A stretch of 64,000 nt of DNA, taken from positions 1-64,000 of the forward strand of contig NZ_AZES01000102.1 in NCBI RefSeq assembly GCF_001434985.1. The letters run 5' to 3'. How positions within the stretch are numbered: the stretch's first letter is position 1; each line of letters starts with the position of its first letter. Below the pieces are notes generated by a model. That model was given only the letters and a program-made list of their open reading frames with translations. It was not told where the DNA came from and ran no database searches. This stretch comes from Companilactobacillus paralimentarius DSM 13238 = JCM 10415. Its GTDB lineage: Bacteria; Bacillota; Bacilli; Lactobacillales; Lactobacillaceae. Positions 17,443 to 26,346 of this stretch are shown piece by piece. The translations under genes and the position numbers were made by a program.

Positions 17443-18690
17443 ATGACTAATCTCGAAGAAATGGGCCAAAAAGCCCAAGATGCTGCCTTTGAATTAGGAC
17501 AACTAGGTTCCAAAGAAAAAAATACGGCCCTTTTGACTATGGCTGACAGTTTAGTATTGAATACTAAAGAAATTGTTGCGGCCAACAAAGAGGACTACGA
17601 CAAAGCTAAGGAAAATGGTACTAAAAAAGCGATGCTCGATCGTCTATTGTTAACACCTGATCGCATCAATGATATGGCTAATGGTTTACGTCAGGTGGTC
17701 GAACTACCCGACCCTATCGGTAAAGTGGATCGCGGTTGGCAAACAACTAGTGGACTCGACATTACTCAAGAACGTGTACCTTTAGGTGTTATTGGGATGA
17801 TCTACGAAGCTCGTCCTAACGTTACCGTTGATGCTGCCGGTTTGTGTTTCAAAGCCGGTAACGCTGTTATTCTGCGCGGTGGTAAGGAAGCCATCAATTC
17901 TAACATTGCCCTCTCAGAAACTTTACGTCATGCTCTTCAAAAAGTCGGTATTAATCAAGATGCTGTTCAATTAATCGATGATGTCAGTCATGAAACAGCT
18001 CAAAAGATGATGGAGTTGAATCAATACATTGATGTTTTAATTCCTCGCGGTAGTGGGAAATTTATCAAGATGGTCGTCGACAAAGCTAAAGTTCCTATTA
18101 TTGAAACTGGTGCTGGTAATTGCCACATCTATGTTGATAAGGATGCTGATCTAGACAAAGCCCTCAAGATTATCATCAATGCAAAAGTTCAACGCCCTTC
18201 CGTCTGCAATGCCGCTGAAAAAGTAATTTTACATCGTGATATTGCTAATCAATTCTTGCCTGAACTTTATGATGCCTTACAAGCTAACAGTGTTGAAGTT
18301 CGTGGTGACACTTTATCTAAGGCCATTGTTCCTGACATTGTTCCTGCTACCGAAGAGGACTGGGGTACCGAGTATGATGACTATATTATTGCCGTTAAAA
18401 TCGTTGACTCAATTGATGATGCTATTAAGCATATCAACAAATACAACACTAAACATAGTGAATCCATTATTACTGAAAACTACAGTAGCAGTCGTCAATT
18501 CATGAAACAAATTGATGCTGCAGTTGTTTATACTAATGCTTCAACTCGATTCACTGATGGACAACAATTCGGCTTTGGCGCAGAAATTGGTATCAGTACA
18601 CAAAAACTTCATGCCAGAGGTCCTATGGGTGCCAACGAATTAACAACGACAAAGTATTTGGTACAAGGCGATGGACAAATCAGAAAATAG
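17443..18690 (+). CDS. proA: Gamma-glutamyl phosphate reductase
   Basis: 415 residues. Reduces glutamyl-5-phosphate with NADPH in the second step of proline synthesis. Aldehyde-dehydrogenase fold: VPLGVIGMIYEARPNVT near residue 112, IPRGSGKFI near 201, and the catalytic Cys in RPSVCNAAEKV near 252. The length is that of the family. AGGAGG lies before the ATG. Unlike the usual proBA pair, a marR gene and a terminator intervene, so proA has its own promoter. A GNAT gene overlaps its last 20 bp. Confidence 0.94.
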   Translation: MTNLEEMGQKAQDAAFELGQLGSKEKNTALLTMADSLVLNTKEIVAANKEDYDKAKENGTKKAMLDRLLLTPDRINDMANGLRQVVELPDPIGKVDRGWQTTSGLDITQERVPLGVIGMIYEARPNVTVDAAGLCFKAGNAVILRGGKEAINSNIALSETLRHALQKVGINQDAVQLIDDVSHETAQKMMELNQYIDVLIPRGSGKFIKMVVDKAKVPIIETGAGNCHIYVDKDADLDKALKIIINAKVQRPSVCNAAEKVILHRDIANQFLPELYDALQANSVEVRGDTLSKAIVPDIVPATEEDWGTEYDDYIIAVKIVDSIDDAIKHINKYNTKHSESIITENYSSSRQFMKQIDAAVVYTNASTRFTDGQQFGFGAEIGISTQKLHARGPMGANELTTTKYLVQGDGQIRK

Positions 18691-19141
18691 AATTCAAACT
18701 ATCAACCAAATTACCAATAAGCACATGCAATTATTTTTAGAGGCCGATCCGTCTCAAGAAATAATTGAAAGCTATTTGCCGCGGGCCCACAAATTTGAAT
18801 TAGTCTGTGGAAAAAGTTTATTGGGTGTAATTTTACTGTTAGACACTCATCCACAAACAGTGGAAATTGTGAATATTGCTGTGGATGAAAATTTTCGTAA
18901 TCATGGTTTAGGTGAGGATTTAGTTAACTTTGCTTGTGATTGGGCTAAAATTCATAATTATAAAACAATTGAAATTGGTACTGGCAGCACTAGTTTTGCA
19001 CAACTCTACCTTTATCAAAAATGTGGTTTCCGAGTTGTTAACATTGATTCCAACTTTTTTGTTGATAACTATTCCGAACCAATTATCGAAAATAAACTAG
19101 TTTTAAAAGATATGATTAGACTCAAAAAGGTACTTCCTTAA
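18671..19141 (+). CDS. GNAT-family N-acetyltransferase
   Basis: 156 residues with the GNAT core: VEIVNIAVDENFRNHGLGEDLV (about residues 68-90) contains the acetyl-CoA motif A (R/N-x-x-G-x-G), and LYQKCGF near 118 is motif B. It should transfer an acetyl group to an unknown amine. The ATG lies 20 bp inside proA in another frame, so it is likely translated with proA, and its stop falls in the loop of the following terminator. Confidence 0.78.
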   Translation: MDKSENRIQTINQITNKHMQLFLEADPSQEIIESYLPRAHKFELVCGKSLLGVILLLDTHPQTVEIVNIAVDENFRNHGLGEDLVNFACDWAKIHNYKTIEIGTGSTSFAQLYLYQKCGFRVVNIDSNFFVDNYSEPIIENKLVLKDMIRLKKVLP

Positions 19142-19157
19142 ACGGAAGTACCTTTTT
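19124..19157. terminator. Bidirectional terminator
   Basis: AAAAAGGTACTTCC pairs perfectly with GGAAGTACCTTTTT across a six-base loop. It serves the GNAT gene and the converging membrane-protein gene. Confidence 0.9.
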
Positions 19158-19569
19158 AATTGGAGTTCTTTCTAGATAGAGCAACCGAGTGCTTAATAAA
19201 TTTATAGATATGTAAATCTTTAGCAATCAAAAGTATGTCACCCACCATTACGGCTACAACAATAACAGATAAAAAGATAATCTGCCCAAACAATGATGCA
19301 TCCAATTGAAACCCTTGGAATCTCAAATCAGTCAACACTGCATAGACGATATAACCGATAATCAAAAATTCAATAAATTCAAAGAGTCCTTGAAATCGGG
19401 CTCCAAAGCGCTGATCTAGTTTTCTATCTAATGTACTTAGTTTTTCATCAGAAAAGAAAGATAATTCTATTATCGTGTTTCTCATGTTTAAAATTATTTC
19501 CAAAAGTAAAAGTAAGAGCCAAAACAAGAAAATCGACATGAATCCTATAAAATAGTCACTAGATAACAT
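19156..19569 (-). CDS. Hypothetical membrane protein, about 137 residues
   Basis: No recognised family. Three to four hydrophobic segments are visible: residues about 4-26, 59-80 and 90-112. Between the first two is a charged cytoplasmic-type stretch (SDEKLSTLDRKLDQRFGARF). I chose the ATG at 19569, which has AAAGGA before it; an in-frame ATG at 19584 has no site. It converges on the GNAT gene and shares its terminator. Confidence 0.55.
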   Translation of the reverse strand: MLSSDYFIGFMSIFLFWLLLLLLEIILNMRNTIIELSFFSDEKLSTLDRKLDQRFGARFQGLFEFIEFLIIGYIVYAVLTDLRFQGFQLDASLFGQIIFLSVIVVAVMVGDILLIAKDLHIYKFIKHSVALSRKNSN

Positions 19570-19654
19570 TATTTTTCCTTTCATATATCTAACCCAATTT
19601 TAAATACTTCTGTCGAATTTCTCAAGTTACTTTCATTCTGTAAGCGAAAACATT

Positions 19655-20599
19655 TTAATAACCTAGTGAGTAATTAACTACATTTTCAACAACTTCACCA
19701 TTTTCAACATATGACTTAAGATTACGCTTAAAAATATCAAAGGCTCGTTCTTCATAATGAACGCTCGCCCCTGCATCATGTGGTGTGATAATAACGTTCT
19801 TCATATCCCAAAGTGGACTATCACTTGGCAATGGTTCAGGTGTAGTTACATCCAAAGCTGCACCAGCAATAGCTTCATCGTTCAATGCCTCAACTAAATC
19901 ATCCATATTGGTTGTTTTTCCGCGACCAATATTAATGTAATAGGCCTTTTTAGACATGGCATCAAATAAATCTTTATTAAAGATACCCAAAGTCTCATCA
20001 GTGTCTGGCAAAGCATTGATCACAAAGTGAACTTCGTTGATTCTGTTAGAAAGTTCTGACATAGGAATCATTTCATCGATGTATTCAGCAGGTTTGTCGC
20101 TATGACGAACACCGATTGTCTTCATACCTAGAGCTTTAGCATATTTGGCAATCAAAGTACCAATATGGCCAACACCGACGATCATGACAGTCTTATTATA
20201 AACTTCGTCATAACCTTCATCGTGTTTCCACTCTCTTGCATCTTGATGTCTGGCTGTTAAATTCATGCGACGAACAAACATTAACATATAGGCCAAAGTT
20301 TGTTCCGCAATATTAATCGCATTAGCACCTGAACCATTAGTTAAAATAACACCCTTATTATTCAATTCAGGCAATGGTAGTGCATCAACACCTGCACGAA
20401 CAACTTGAATCCAATTTAAAGTTTCACTTTTAACTACAGCGTCTTTCAACGTATTGGACCAGTCATAAAGTACTTCCACACCATCAAGATCTTCTGGTGT
20501 CACCTGTTTGGGAGATACAACTTGTAAATCAATGTTAGAAATTGACTCAATCTTCTCTCGTTGCTTTTTGGTTAAATTAACTAAACTAAGAACTTTCAT
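19655..20599 (-). CDS. D-isomer-specific 2-hydroxyacid dehydrogenase
   Basis: 314 residues, NAD-dependent. The dinucleotide site GVGHIGTLIAKYAKALGMKTIG lies near residue 140, the substrate Arg in INIGRGK near 223, and the catalytic His in ITPHDAGAS near 277. The acid of the relay is probably in LDVTTPEPLP near 250. It should interconvert a 2-oxoacid and a D-2-hydroxyacid; the substrate is unknown. It lacks the usual features of fermentative D-lactate dehydrogenase and resembles the phosphoglycerate/hydroxypyruvate branch. GAGGTAGAAAG precedes the ATG. Confidence 0.82.
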   Translation of the reverse strand: MKVLSLVNLTKKQREKIESISNIDLQVVSPKQVTPEDLDGVEVLYDWSNTLKDAVVKSETLNWIQVVRAGVDALPLPELNNKGVILTNGSGANAINIAEQTLAYMLMFVRRMNLTARHQDAREWKHDEGYDEVYNKTVMIVGVGHIGTLIAKYAKALGMKTIGVRHSDKPAEYIDEMIPMSELSNRINEVHFVINALPDTDETLGIFNKDLFDAMSKKAYYINIGRGKTTNMDDLVEALNDEAIAGAALDVTTPEPLPSDSPLWDMKNVIITPHDAGASVHYEERAFDIFKRNLKSYVENGEVVENVVNYSLGY

Positions 20600-20691
20600 C
20601 TTTCTACCTCATTTTTAATTTTAGGTTATGTTTCTACTATATAGCAAAAACTGCTCAATATTTAATTGTTTGTCAAAAAATATTCGGAATG

Positions 20692-20782
20692 TATGATACA
20701 ATATTACACGTTGCTCATTATTTGATTTATTTTACTATTTATGTTAGTGATGGTTGCCCCGTATTGGTGGGACAATTTTTTT
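20692..20782 (+). promoter_or_regulatory. Possible leader transcript and hairpin upstream of glpF
   Basis: TTGTCA (20670-20675) and TATGAT (20692-20697), 16 bp apart, could start a rightward transcript. A hairpin TTGCCCC/GGGACAA with one mismatch follows at 20754-20775 and then T7, which looks like a terminator inside the 330-bp region before glpF. Glycerol-responsive antitermination (GlpP type) is known for glpF in Bacillus; whether this is related is inference. A second promoter with TATAAT at about 20875-20880 lies downstream of the hairpin. Confidence 0.35.
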
Positions 20783-20928
20783 ATGTTAATTTGCACTCTT
20801 GAAAGACAAATTAGAGCGAATTAAAAACGATTGACCCATTTTTGAGTGAATTTTAATATTCGTGTTTTACTAACTATAATATAAATCTAATGAGAAAATT
20901 CAAATTATATTTAGGGGTAGTATCTATT

Positions 20929-21648
20929 ATGCACTATACGTTGTTAGTACGTTGCGTCGCTGAATTTATCGGAACAGCCATCATGGTTGCCCTCGGTAAC
21001 GGTTCTGTTGCCAACGTTGAATTAAAAGGAACAAAAGGTTTCCACGGTGGGTGGATCTTGATTGGATTTGGTTATGGTATCGGTGTTATGATTCCAGCCA
21101 TGATGTTTGGTCCCATTTCTGGTGGACAAATTAATCCGGCTATGACATTAGCACTTGCTTTCAATGGCGAATTCCCATGGGCTGAAGTTGGTCCATATAT
21201 CATCTCTCAATTCTTAGGTGCCATCTTCGGTCAATTAATGATCGTTGCCGCCTACAAACCTTATTACAATCAGACCGAAAACGTCGAAAGTATCTTGGGA
21301 ACATTCTCAACTATCGATGCTGAAAACAGTCGTATCAATGGATTTATTAATGAATTTATCGGAACATTTATTTTAGTTTTTGGTGCCGTTGCTTTGACAT
21401 CAGATCACATCGATCCACGTGCCGACTTTATCGGATTAGGATTCTTAGTTATGTGTTTAGTTGTTTCATTTGGTGGACCAACAGGTCCAGCCTTGAATCC
21501 AGCTCGTGATTTAGGACCACGTCTATTGCATGCTTTATTACCTTTAAATCCAAAAGGTTCTTCACAATGGAAATATAGTTGGGTTCCAGTTGTCGCTCCA
21601 ATTTTGGGTGCAGTTTGTGCCGTTAAGTTATACGGAGCATTCTTCTAA
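20929..21648 (+). CDS. glpF: Glycerol uptake facilitator (aquaglyceroporin)
   Basis: 239 residues of the MIP channel family with six membrane segments. The first NPA box is in GGQINPAMTLAL near residue 66 and the second in GPALNPARDLGPR near 189; the Asp after NPAR marks the glycerol-conducting branch. It lets glycerol, and perhaps other small neutral solutes, cross the membrane. I chose the ATG at 20929 with AGGGG upstream; an in-frame ATG at 20890 has no site and abuts the -10 box. A ugp-type importer lies 8 kb away. Confidence 0.88.
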   Translation: MHYTLLVRCVAEFIGTAIMVALGNGSVANVELKGTKGFHGGWILIGFGYGIGVMIPAMMFGPISGGQINPAMTLALAFNGEFPWAEVGPYIISQFLGAIFGQLMIVAAYKPYYNQTENVESILGTFSTIDAENSRINGFINEFIGTFILVFGAVALTSDHIDPRADFIGLGFLVMCLVVSFGGPTGPALNPARDLGPRLLHALLPLNPKGSSQWKYSWVPVVAPILGAVCAVKLYGAFF

Positions 21649-21705
21649 AAGAACGTGGAACAAACCGATTAGATTTTGAGCATTTTCAGAACTTTGCAAA
21701 ACAAA

Positions 21706-21747
21706 AAAAAGAGCTATAACTTCACAACAGAAGTTATAGCTCTTTTT
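21706..21747. terminator. Bidirectional terminator
   Basis: AAGAGCTATAACTTC pairs perfectly with GAAGTTATAGCTCTT around ACAACA, with A and T runs outside. It lies between glpF and the converging ABC exporter. Confidence 0.93.
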
Positions 21748-22968
21748 CTATTTATAAGACAATCCTCGTTTAAACCTCTTCCAAAAACTAGAATCATCTG
21801 TCTGCAACATCAAGCCTTGATAGATTTTACCAATATACGTTGCCAACAAGATGATACTTGCTAAGAGAATCAAGAGTGAAATTGTTATTTCCATGACACT
21901 AGCGTTGTTATTAATCAAACGTAGCGGCATGAAGTACGATGAGAAGAATGGAACGTAAGACAAAATCTTAACAACGATTGAATCCACGTTATTTTGAAAT
22001 GGAAATGTGACAAAAAATGCCACCAGATTCAACATAACAACTGGTTGCGCAGCTTTAGACGCATCTTCTACTTTCGCAACTAAAGCTCCACAAAAGGCCG
22101 CTAAGATAGTATAAATTACCACTCCTAATAATAGGTAAATCAAATTAATACTCAACAAATTATGCATAACTGAATTAATCAGCGATTGATATTCGTCAAC
22201 AAATGACTTGGTTAGCGATGAATTCTCAGCAAAGATGTACGCACCCCAGCCACCGATTAAATAAACAAGAATCTGTGTCAAAATAACTAACAGAACACCA
22301 AAGATTTTACCTAAGAAATATTTCAAAGCTGTAGTACTGGAAAAAATAATCTCCATAACTTTGGTTCCCTTTTCCGAAGCAATTTCCTGTGCTGTAATAT
22401 TCGTATAAGTAATCAGAATCATGTAAACCATAATAACTGTGATCCAGAAAGAAATGATTTTTCCTAAATTAGCGGTTCCAGCTTTCTCTTGGATATGCTC
22501 TGTCAATTTAGGTCGTTGTTGCAAAGCTTGCAACTGTTGACTCGATAATTTAGCCTGTGCCATATTCAACTGTTGTTGTGTTTGAGCCAAGAAGGAATTT
22601 ACTTTTGATTTCATTGACGAACTCAATGAGGTTGTTCCTACATATTTAGCTGTCACTTGTTTATTGTCAGCTTTTAAAACGATATAACCTGCTAAGTTGT
22701 CTTTTCTCATTTTCTTAGCAGCAGTTTTTTCATCAGTAACTTTTTTATCGATATTATCTGAATTCTCTTTTAAGAAATTCTTTCGTAACGTTGACTGTGA
22801 GCTGATGATTGCCACATTAGAACTATTGGCACCACTAGAAGCTCCTACGTATCCAGCTCCTATTGTAATGCCTAACATTAAAAATGGGCCCAGAATCAAC
22901 ATGACGAAACTCCACGATTTAACTTGTCTTAGAAAAGTTTCAAAAGTTACAATCCATAATTTATTCAT
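21748..22968 (-). CDS. ABC-2 type exporter permease, NatB/YhaP-like
   Basis: 406 residues. One N-terminal membrane segment (about residues 14-38) is followed by an external domain of about 150 residues, then five or six segments from about 165 to the end, the layout of ABC-2 permeases such as NatB and YhaP. It would form the channel with the ATPase encoded just upstream. The ATG at 22968 overlaps the ATPase gene by 8 bp with GGTGAG before it. The exported substrate (Na+ in NatAB, otherwise unknown) is not readable. Confidence 0.78.
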   Translation of the reverse strand: MNKLWIVTFETFLRQVKSWSFVMLILGPFLMLGITIGAGYVGASSGANSSNVAIISSQSTLRKNFLKENSDNIDKKVTDEKTAAKKMRKDNLAGYIVLKADNKQVTAKYVGTTSLSSSMKSKVNSFLAQTQQQLNMAQAKLSSQQLQALQQRPKLTEHIQEKAGTANLGKIISFWITVIMVYMILITYTNITAQEIASEKGTKVMEIIFSSTTALKYFLGKIFGVLLVILTQILVYLIGGWGAYIFAENSSLTKSFVDEYQSLINSVMHNLLSINLIYLLLGVVIYTILAAFCGALVAKVEDASKAAQPVVMLNLVAFFVTFPFQNNVDSIVVKILSYVPFFSSYFMPLRLINNNASVMEITISLLILLASIILLATYIGKIYQGLMLQTDDSSFWKRFKRGLSYK

Positions 22969-23857
22969 CTTTCTCACCGGCCTTCCTTCTAAAAATTTCA
23001 TTTAGAGTTGGAGCCTGTTGACTGAATTCTTCAATGTACTGACCGTTTGTTAATTCATCAAAAATGGTTTTACCCGATGATTCCTCATCTAAATAAAGAA
23101 CAAAACGCCTTTTTTCTAATGGTTTGGCCGCAACTACATGTGGCAACATAGCCAACTCATCGATAGTTTTATCGGTTGTAACGTAAATTCTAGTCTTGCC
23201 GAAGGAATCACGTACTTCTTGAACAGTTCCGTGTAAGACAATTTTTCCATTACGCAACATTACCAACTTATCACATATCTCTTCAACATTTTCCATATCA
23301 TGGCTAGAAAAAATAATCGCGGCACCACGTTTTTTAGCATCCAAAATAGCTTGTTTCAATAAATCAGAATTAACGGGATCAAGTCCACTAAACGGTTCAT
23401 CTAGAATAATTAACTTAGGATCATGAATCAAAGTACAAATTAATTGTACCTTTTGCTGATTACCTTTAGATAAGTCTTTGATTTTATCTTTCTTATTTCC
23501 CTTGACCGCAAATTTTTTCAACCAGCTATCAATTACTGGTTTAATTTCTTTGGTCGACTTATTTTTCAATCGAGCTAAATAAATTATCTGCTGTTCAATC
23601 GTCAACTTGGGCATTAAACTACGTTCTTCTGGAAGATAGCCAATTTCGTCGAAAACACTCTCGGTAATTGGTTTATCATTCCAAGTAATGGAACCTTGGT
23701 AATTCAGAAAGTTCAAAATACTATGAAAGGTAGTTGATTTTCCAGCTCCATTTTGACCAATCAACCCTAGAATTTCACCATCGGCAACATCAAACGTTAC
23801 CTGCTTTAAAGCTTGTAACTCACCGAATTGTTTACTAATATGATCTATCTTTAGCAT
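22961..23857 (-). CDS. ABC exporter ATPase, NatA/YhaQ-like
   Basis: 298 residues. Walker A GQNGAGKST near residue 34, signature LSKGNQQK near 131, Walker B LIILDEPFSGLDP near 154 and the switch His in FSSHDME near 188. A C-terminal extension of about 80 residues (TRIYVTTDKTIDELAML...) is typical of this branch. It powers the ABC-2 permease encoded by the overlapping downstream gene. A single short operon of two genes. Confidence 0.85.
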   Translation of the reverse strand: MLKIDHISKQFGELQALKQVTFDVADGEILGLIGQNGAGKSTTFHSILNFLNYQGSITWNDKPITESVFDEIGYLPEERSLMPKLTIEQQIIYLARLKNKSTKEIKPVIDSWLKKFAVKGNKKDKIKDLSKGNQQKVQLICTLIHDPKLIILDEPFSGLDPVNSDLLKQAILDAKKRGAAIIFSSHDMENVEEICDKLVMLRNGKIVLHGTVQEVRDSFGKTRIYVTTDKTIDELAMLPHVVAAKPLEKRRFVLYLDEESSGKTIFDELTNGQYIEEFSQQAPTLNEIFRRKAGEKDE

Positions 23858-23987
23858 TGGCTTTCCCCCTTGTATTGTACTAGCCTAAATTATACAGGCT
23901 TTTATCCATACCGTGTTTAAGCAAGCCCTTTTTTATAAAAATAGTTATGTTACAGTAAGGATTAACATGAGTCTTGGGGGATTTTAT

Positions 23988-24908
23988 ATGACTGACAAAC
24001 AAAAAGGATTTTTCTATGCAATTATGGGGCCGGTTTTATGGGGATTCTCTGGTAGTATTGCCCAATACCTCTTCACTGAAGAAAGCATCCCTACACAATG
24101 GATCGTCGGTATTCGTTTAATTTTTGCCGGTTTGATGCTTGTCATTTGGTGTTATTTTGCTGATTCGAAAGAATTATTCGCTATTCTAAAAAAGCCACGC
24201 TACGTTATTCAATTATTGGCCTTTGGATTATTAGGTATGTTACCGGCCCAGTATACTTATTTTATGGCTATAAAATATGGCAATGCACCTACTGCCACAG
24301 TTCTGCAATTTTTAGGACCACTATTCATCATTCTTTATTTATCACTACGAAAATTACAGTGGCCACGAAGAATTGATATTATTTCTATCGCTTTAGCTTT
24401 ATTAGGAACTTTCCTTCTAGTAACACACGGTCACATCGGTCAATTAATGTTATCGCCAGCAGCAATCTTTTGGGGAGTGTGTGCCGGCTTGAGTCAAGCT
24501 TCCTATACGCTTTTGCCAAGGGAATTATTAAAACGCTTTGATGCACGAATTGTCACCGGTTGGTCTATGTTGTTAGGTGGCATCGTCTTTGCACCTTTCG
24601 CCGACTTAACTAATGTCCCTACTTTAACTGGTACTGCTTGGATTGCCATCATTTTCATTATTACTGGTGGAACTATGTTCTCATATTTATTCTATTTACA
24701 GAGTTTAAACTATTTAACTCCTTCAACTACAGGAATGCTGAGCGCTTTTGAACCTTTAACAGCAACCGTTCTAGCCGTAACGTTATTGAATACTAAAGTA
24801 AGTGGAGCTGAACTGATTGGTGCTTTATTAATTCTAGGAATCACTTTCTTACAGGCCTTACCACCTAATCTCTTTAGTTTGAAGTTCCGTTATAAAAATC
24901 ATAATTGA
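23988..24908 (+). CDS. EamA/DMT-family transporter
   Basis: 306 residues with ten membrane segments forming two EamA repeats (first starting near GFFYAIMGPVLWGFSG, second near SPAAIFWGVCAGLSQASYTL). It is a drug/metabolite transporter of the inner membrane; the substrate, often an amino acid or metabolite, is unknown. The ATG at 23988 has GGGGGA upstream; an upstream in-frame ATG at 23913 lacks a site. Monocistronic with its own terminator. Confidence 0.82.
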   Translation: MTDKQKGFFYAIMGPVLWGFSGSIAQYLFTEESIPTQWIVGIRLIFAGLMLVIWCYFADSKELFAILKKPRYVIQLLAFGLLGMLPAQYTYFMAIKYGNAPTATVLQFLGPLFIILYLSLRKLQWPRRIDIISIALALLGTFLLVTHGHIGQLMLSPAAIFWGVCAGLSQASYTLLPRELLKRFDARIVTGWSMLLGGIVFAPFADLTNVPTLTGTAWIAIIFIITGGTMFSYLFYLQSLNYLTPSTTGMLSAFEPLTATVLAVTLLNTKVSGAELIGALLILGITFLQALPPNLFSLKFRYKNHN

Positions 24909-24910
24909 AA

Positions 24911-24955
24911 CAAAATACGTTGCCAATTCTATTTTGAATTGACAACGTATTTTTG
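24911..24955. terminator. Bidirectional terminator
   Basis: AAAATACGTTG and CAACGTATTTTT pair around an inner CAATTC/GAATTG stem. It closes both the EamA gene and the ugp-type operon on the other strand. Confidence 0.9.
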
Positions 24956-24956
24956 T

Positions 24957-26315
24957 TTATTTCTCGGTTAAACCATTGGCTCGATTTTGACTATAAACCA
25001 GATCATTAATGGTTCTTTCATTACCTTTTAGAATATGTTCAATATCGCCACCACGGTAAATCTTTTCCATCGCGTCTTCTTCCAACTTACGAATCGTCTG
25101 CATTCCTTCTAATAGAATTCCAGAATTACCATAATTAGGAACTGTGTTGTTTAACTGTTGCCCCGGAATTTTACCTTCTGGGTGCTTAGCATAGAATTTC
25201 TGCAAAATTGATGTTTTTTGCGAATCTTTATTTAAAGCCATATACCCAGTTGATTTTTGCCATTCAGCCTGAACTTCTGGTCTAACTGTATACTTGATAA
25301 ACTCATAAGCGCCCTTTTGAACTGCTTCGGGTTTATCATTAGAAATCCAAAGTGCAGCTCCACCAATAGAAACACCGTTAGCTTTTTTCCCATCTGGATG
25401 TGGGAAATAAGTAATACCCAGCTTGTTTTTATTCTTCTTGTTCAATTGACTCATACTGGCTGATGATTGAATGTACATTCCTACTTTATTGGTTAAGAAA
25501 CCTGAAGTTTGGTTTGTGCTTGCCATTGAACCGGATCCATAATCCATAAAATCACCATCTTTAATATTCTCACGAATCCATTTAAAGAATTCAACAGATT
25601 CAGGAGTATTGATATTAACTTTAGTTGGTATTCCGGTATGTCCATCATTTTCGTTAGCAAACATTCCGCCAGAATTAGCAATTGCTTCTTCTAATAACCA
25701 CCCATAAATTTGAACCGTCATTCCTTTAACTTTATGATGTGATTTCTCATAAAGTTCTTTAGCAATCTTGGTGATCTCACTATATGAAGGTGAAACTGAC
25801 GGTGGTGTAATTCCATACTTCTCTAATAATGAAGCATTATAGTAAAGTACCGGTTGAGATGTATTAAAAGGCATAGCCTGTTGTTTACCACCTTGAGCAT
25901 GAAAAGCCCGAGCAACTGGTGAAATTTTGCTTAGATCATAATGATCTTGATCAACAAATTTTTGAATCGGCGTAGTGTACTCACTATGAAGAACTTGAGC
26001 CGTAGAAACATTTGAAGATTGGAAAACTGCTGGAGATGTATTCGTCCCATGAGTTTGAAATATTTTTTGAATTGCAGTGTCATATGAGCCTTGATACTTA
26101 GGTATTACTTGATATTCATTCTGTGATTTATTGAAATTGTTAACTAATTTCAATAAAGTCTTCTCGGCAGGACCACCCATTTCGTGCCAGAAAACAATTT
26201 GTGTACGATTGTCTTGCGGTTTTGATTGTGCAAAGACATTCTTTCCAAAGAAAGTTATCAAGACAACACCCAGAATGACTGCTACAGACACAATTAGTTT
26301 TTTATACTTAGACAT
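24957..26315 (-). CDS. ugpB: Glycerol-3-phosphate ABC importer binding protein, copy 2
   Basis: 452 residues, UgpB-like: VFWHEMGGPAEKTLLKLVN near residue 40, YQGSYDTAIQKI near 74, MPFNTSQPVLYYN near 148 and YGWLLEEAIANSGG near 204. It captures sn-glycerol-3-phosphate or a related diester outside the membrane. The N-terminus has one hydrophobic segment (residues about 8-27) but no lipobox Cys, so it may stay anchored by that helix. Last gene of the operon, 31 bp after a close paralogue, with AGGGATGGG before its ATG. The pair looks like a within-operon duplication. Confidence 0.82.
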   Translation of the reverse strand: MSKYKKLIVSVAVILGVVLITFFGKNVFAQSKPQDNRTQIVFWHEMGGPAEKTLLKLVNNFNKSQNEYQVIPKYQGSYDTAIQKIFQTHGTNTSPAVFQSSNVSTAQVLHSEYTTPIQKFVDQDHYDLSKISPVARAFHAQGGKQQAMPFNTSQPVLYYNASLLEKYGITPPSVSPSYSEITKIAKELYEKSHHKVKGMTVQIYGWLLEEAIANSGGMFANENDGHTGIPTKVNINTPESVEFFKWIRENIKDGDFMDYGSGSMASTNQTSGFLTNKVGMYIQSSASMSQLNKKNKNKLGITYFPHPDGKKANGVSIGGAALWISNDKPEAVQKGAYEFIKYTVRPEVQAEWQKSTGYMALNKDSQKTSILQKFYAKHPEGKIPGQQLNNTVPNYGNSGILLEGMQTIRKLEEDAMEKIYRGGDIEHILKGNERTINDLVYSQNRANGLTEK

Positions 26316-26346
26316 TAGACTATCCCATCCCTATTAAACTAAGTAT

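Noticed and set aside
20743-20829. Short frame of about 27 codons across the glpF leader hairpin
   Set aside because: No ribosome site precedes its ATG and the frame runs through the hairpin stem; likely chance.
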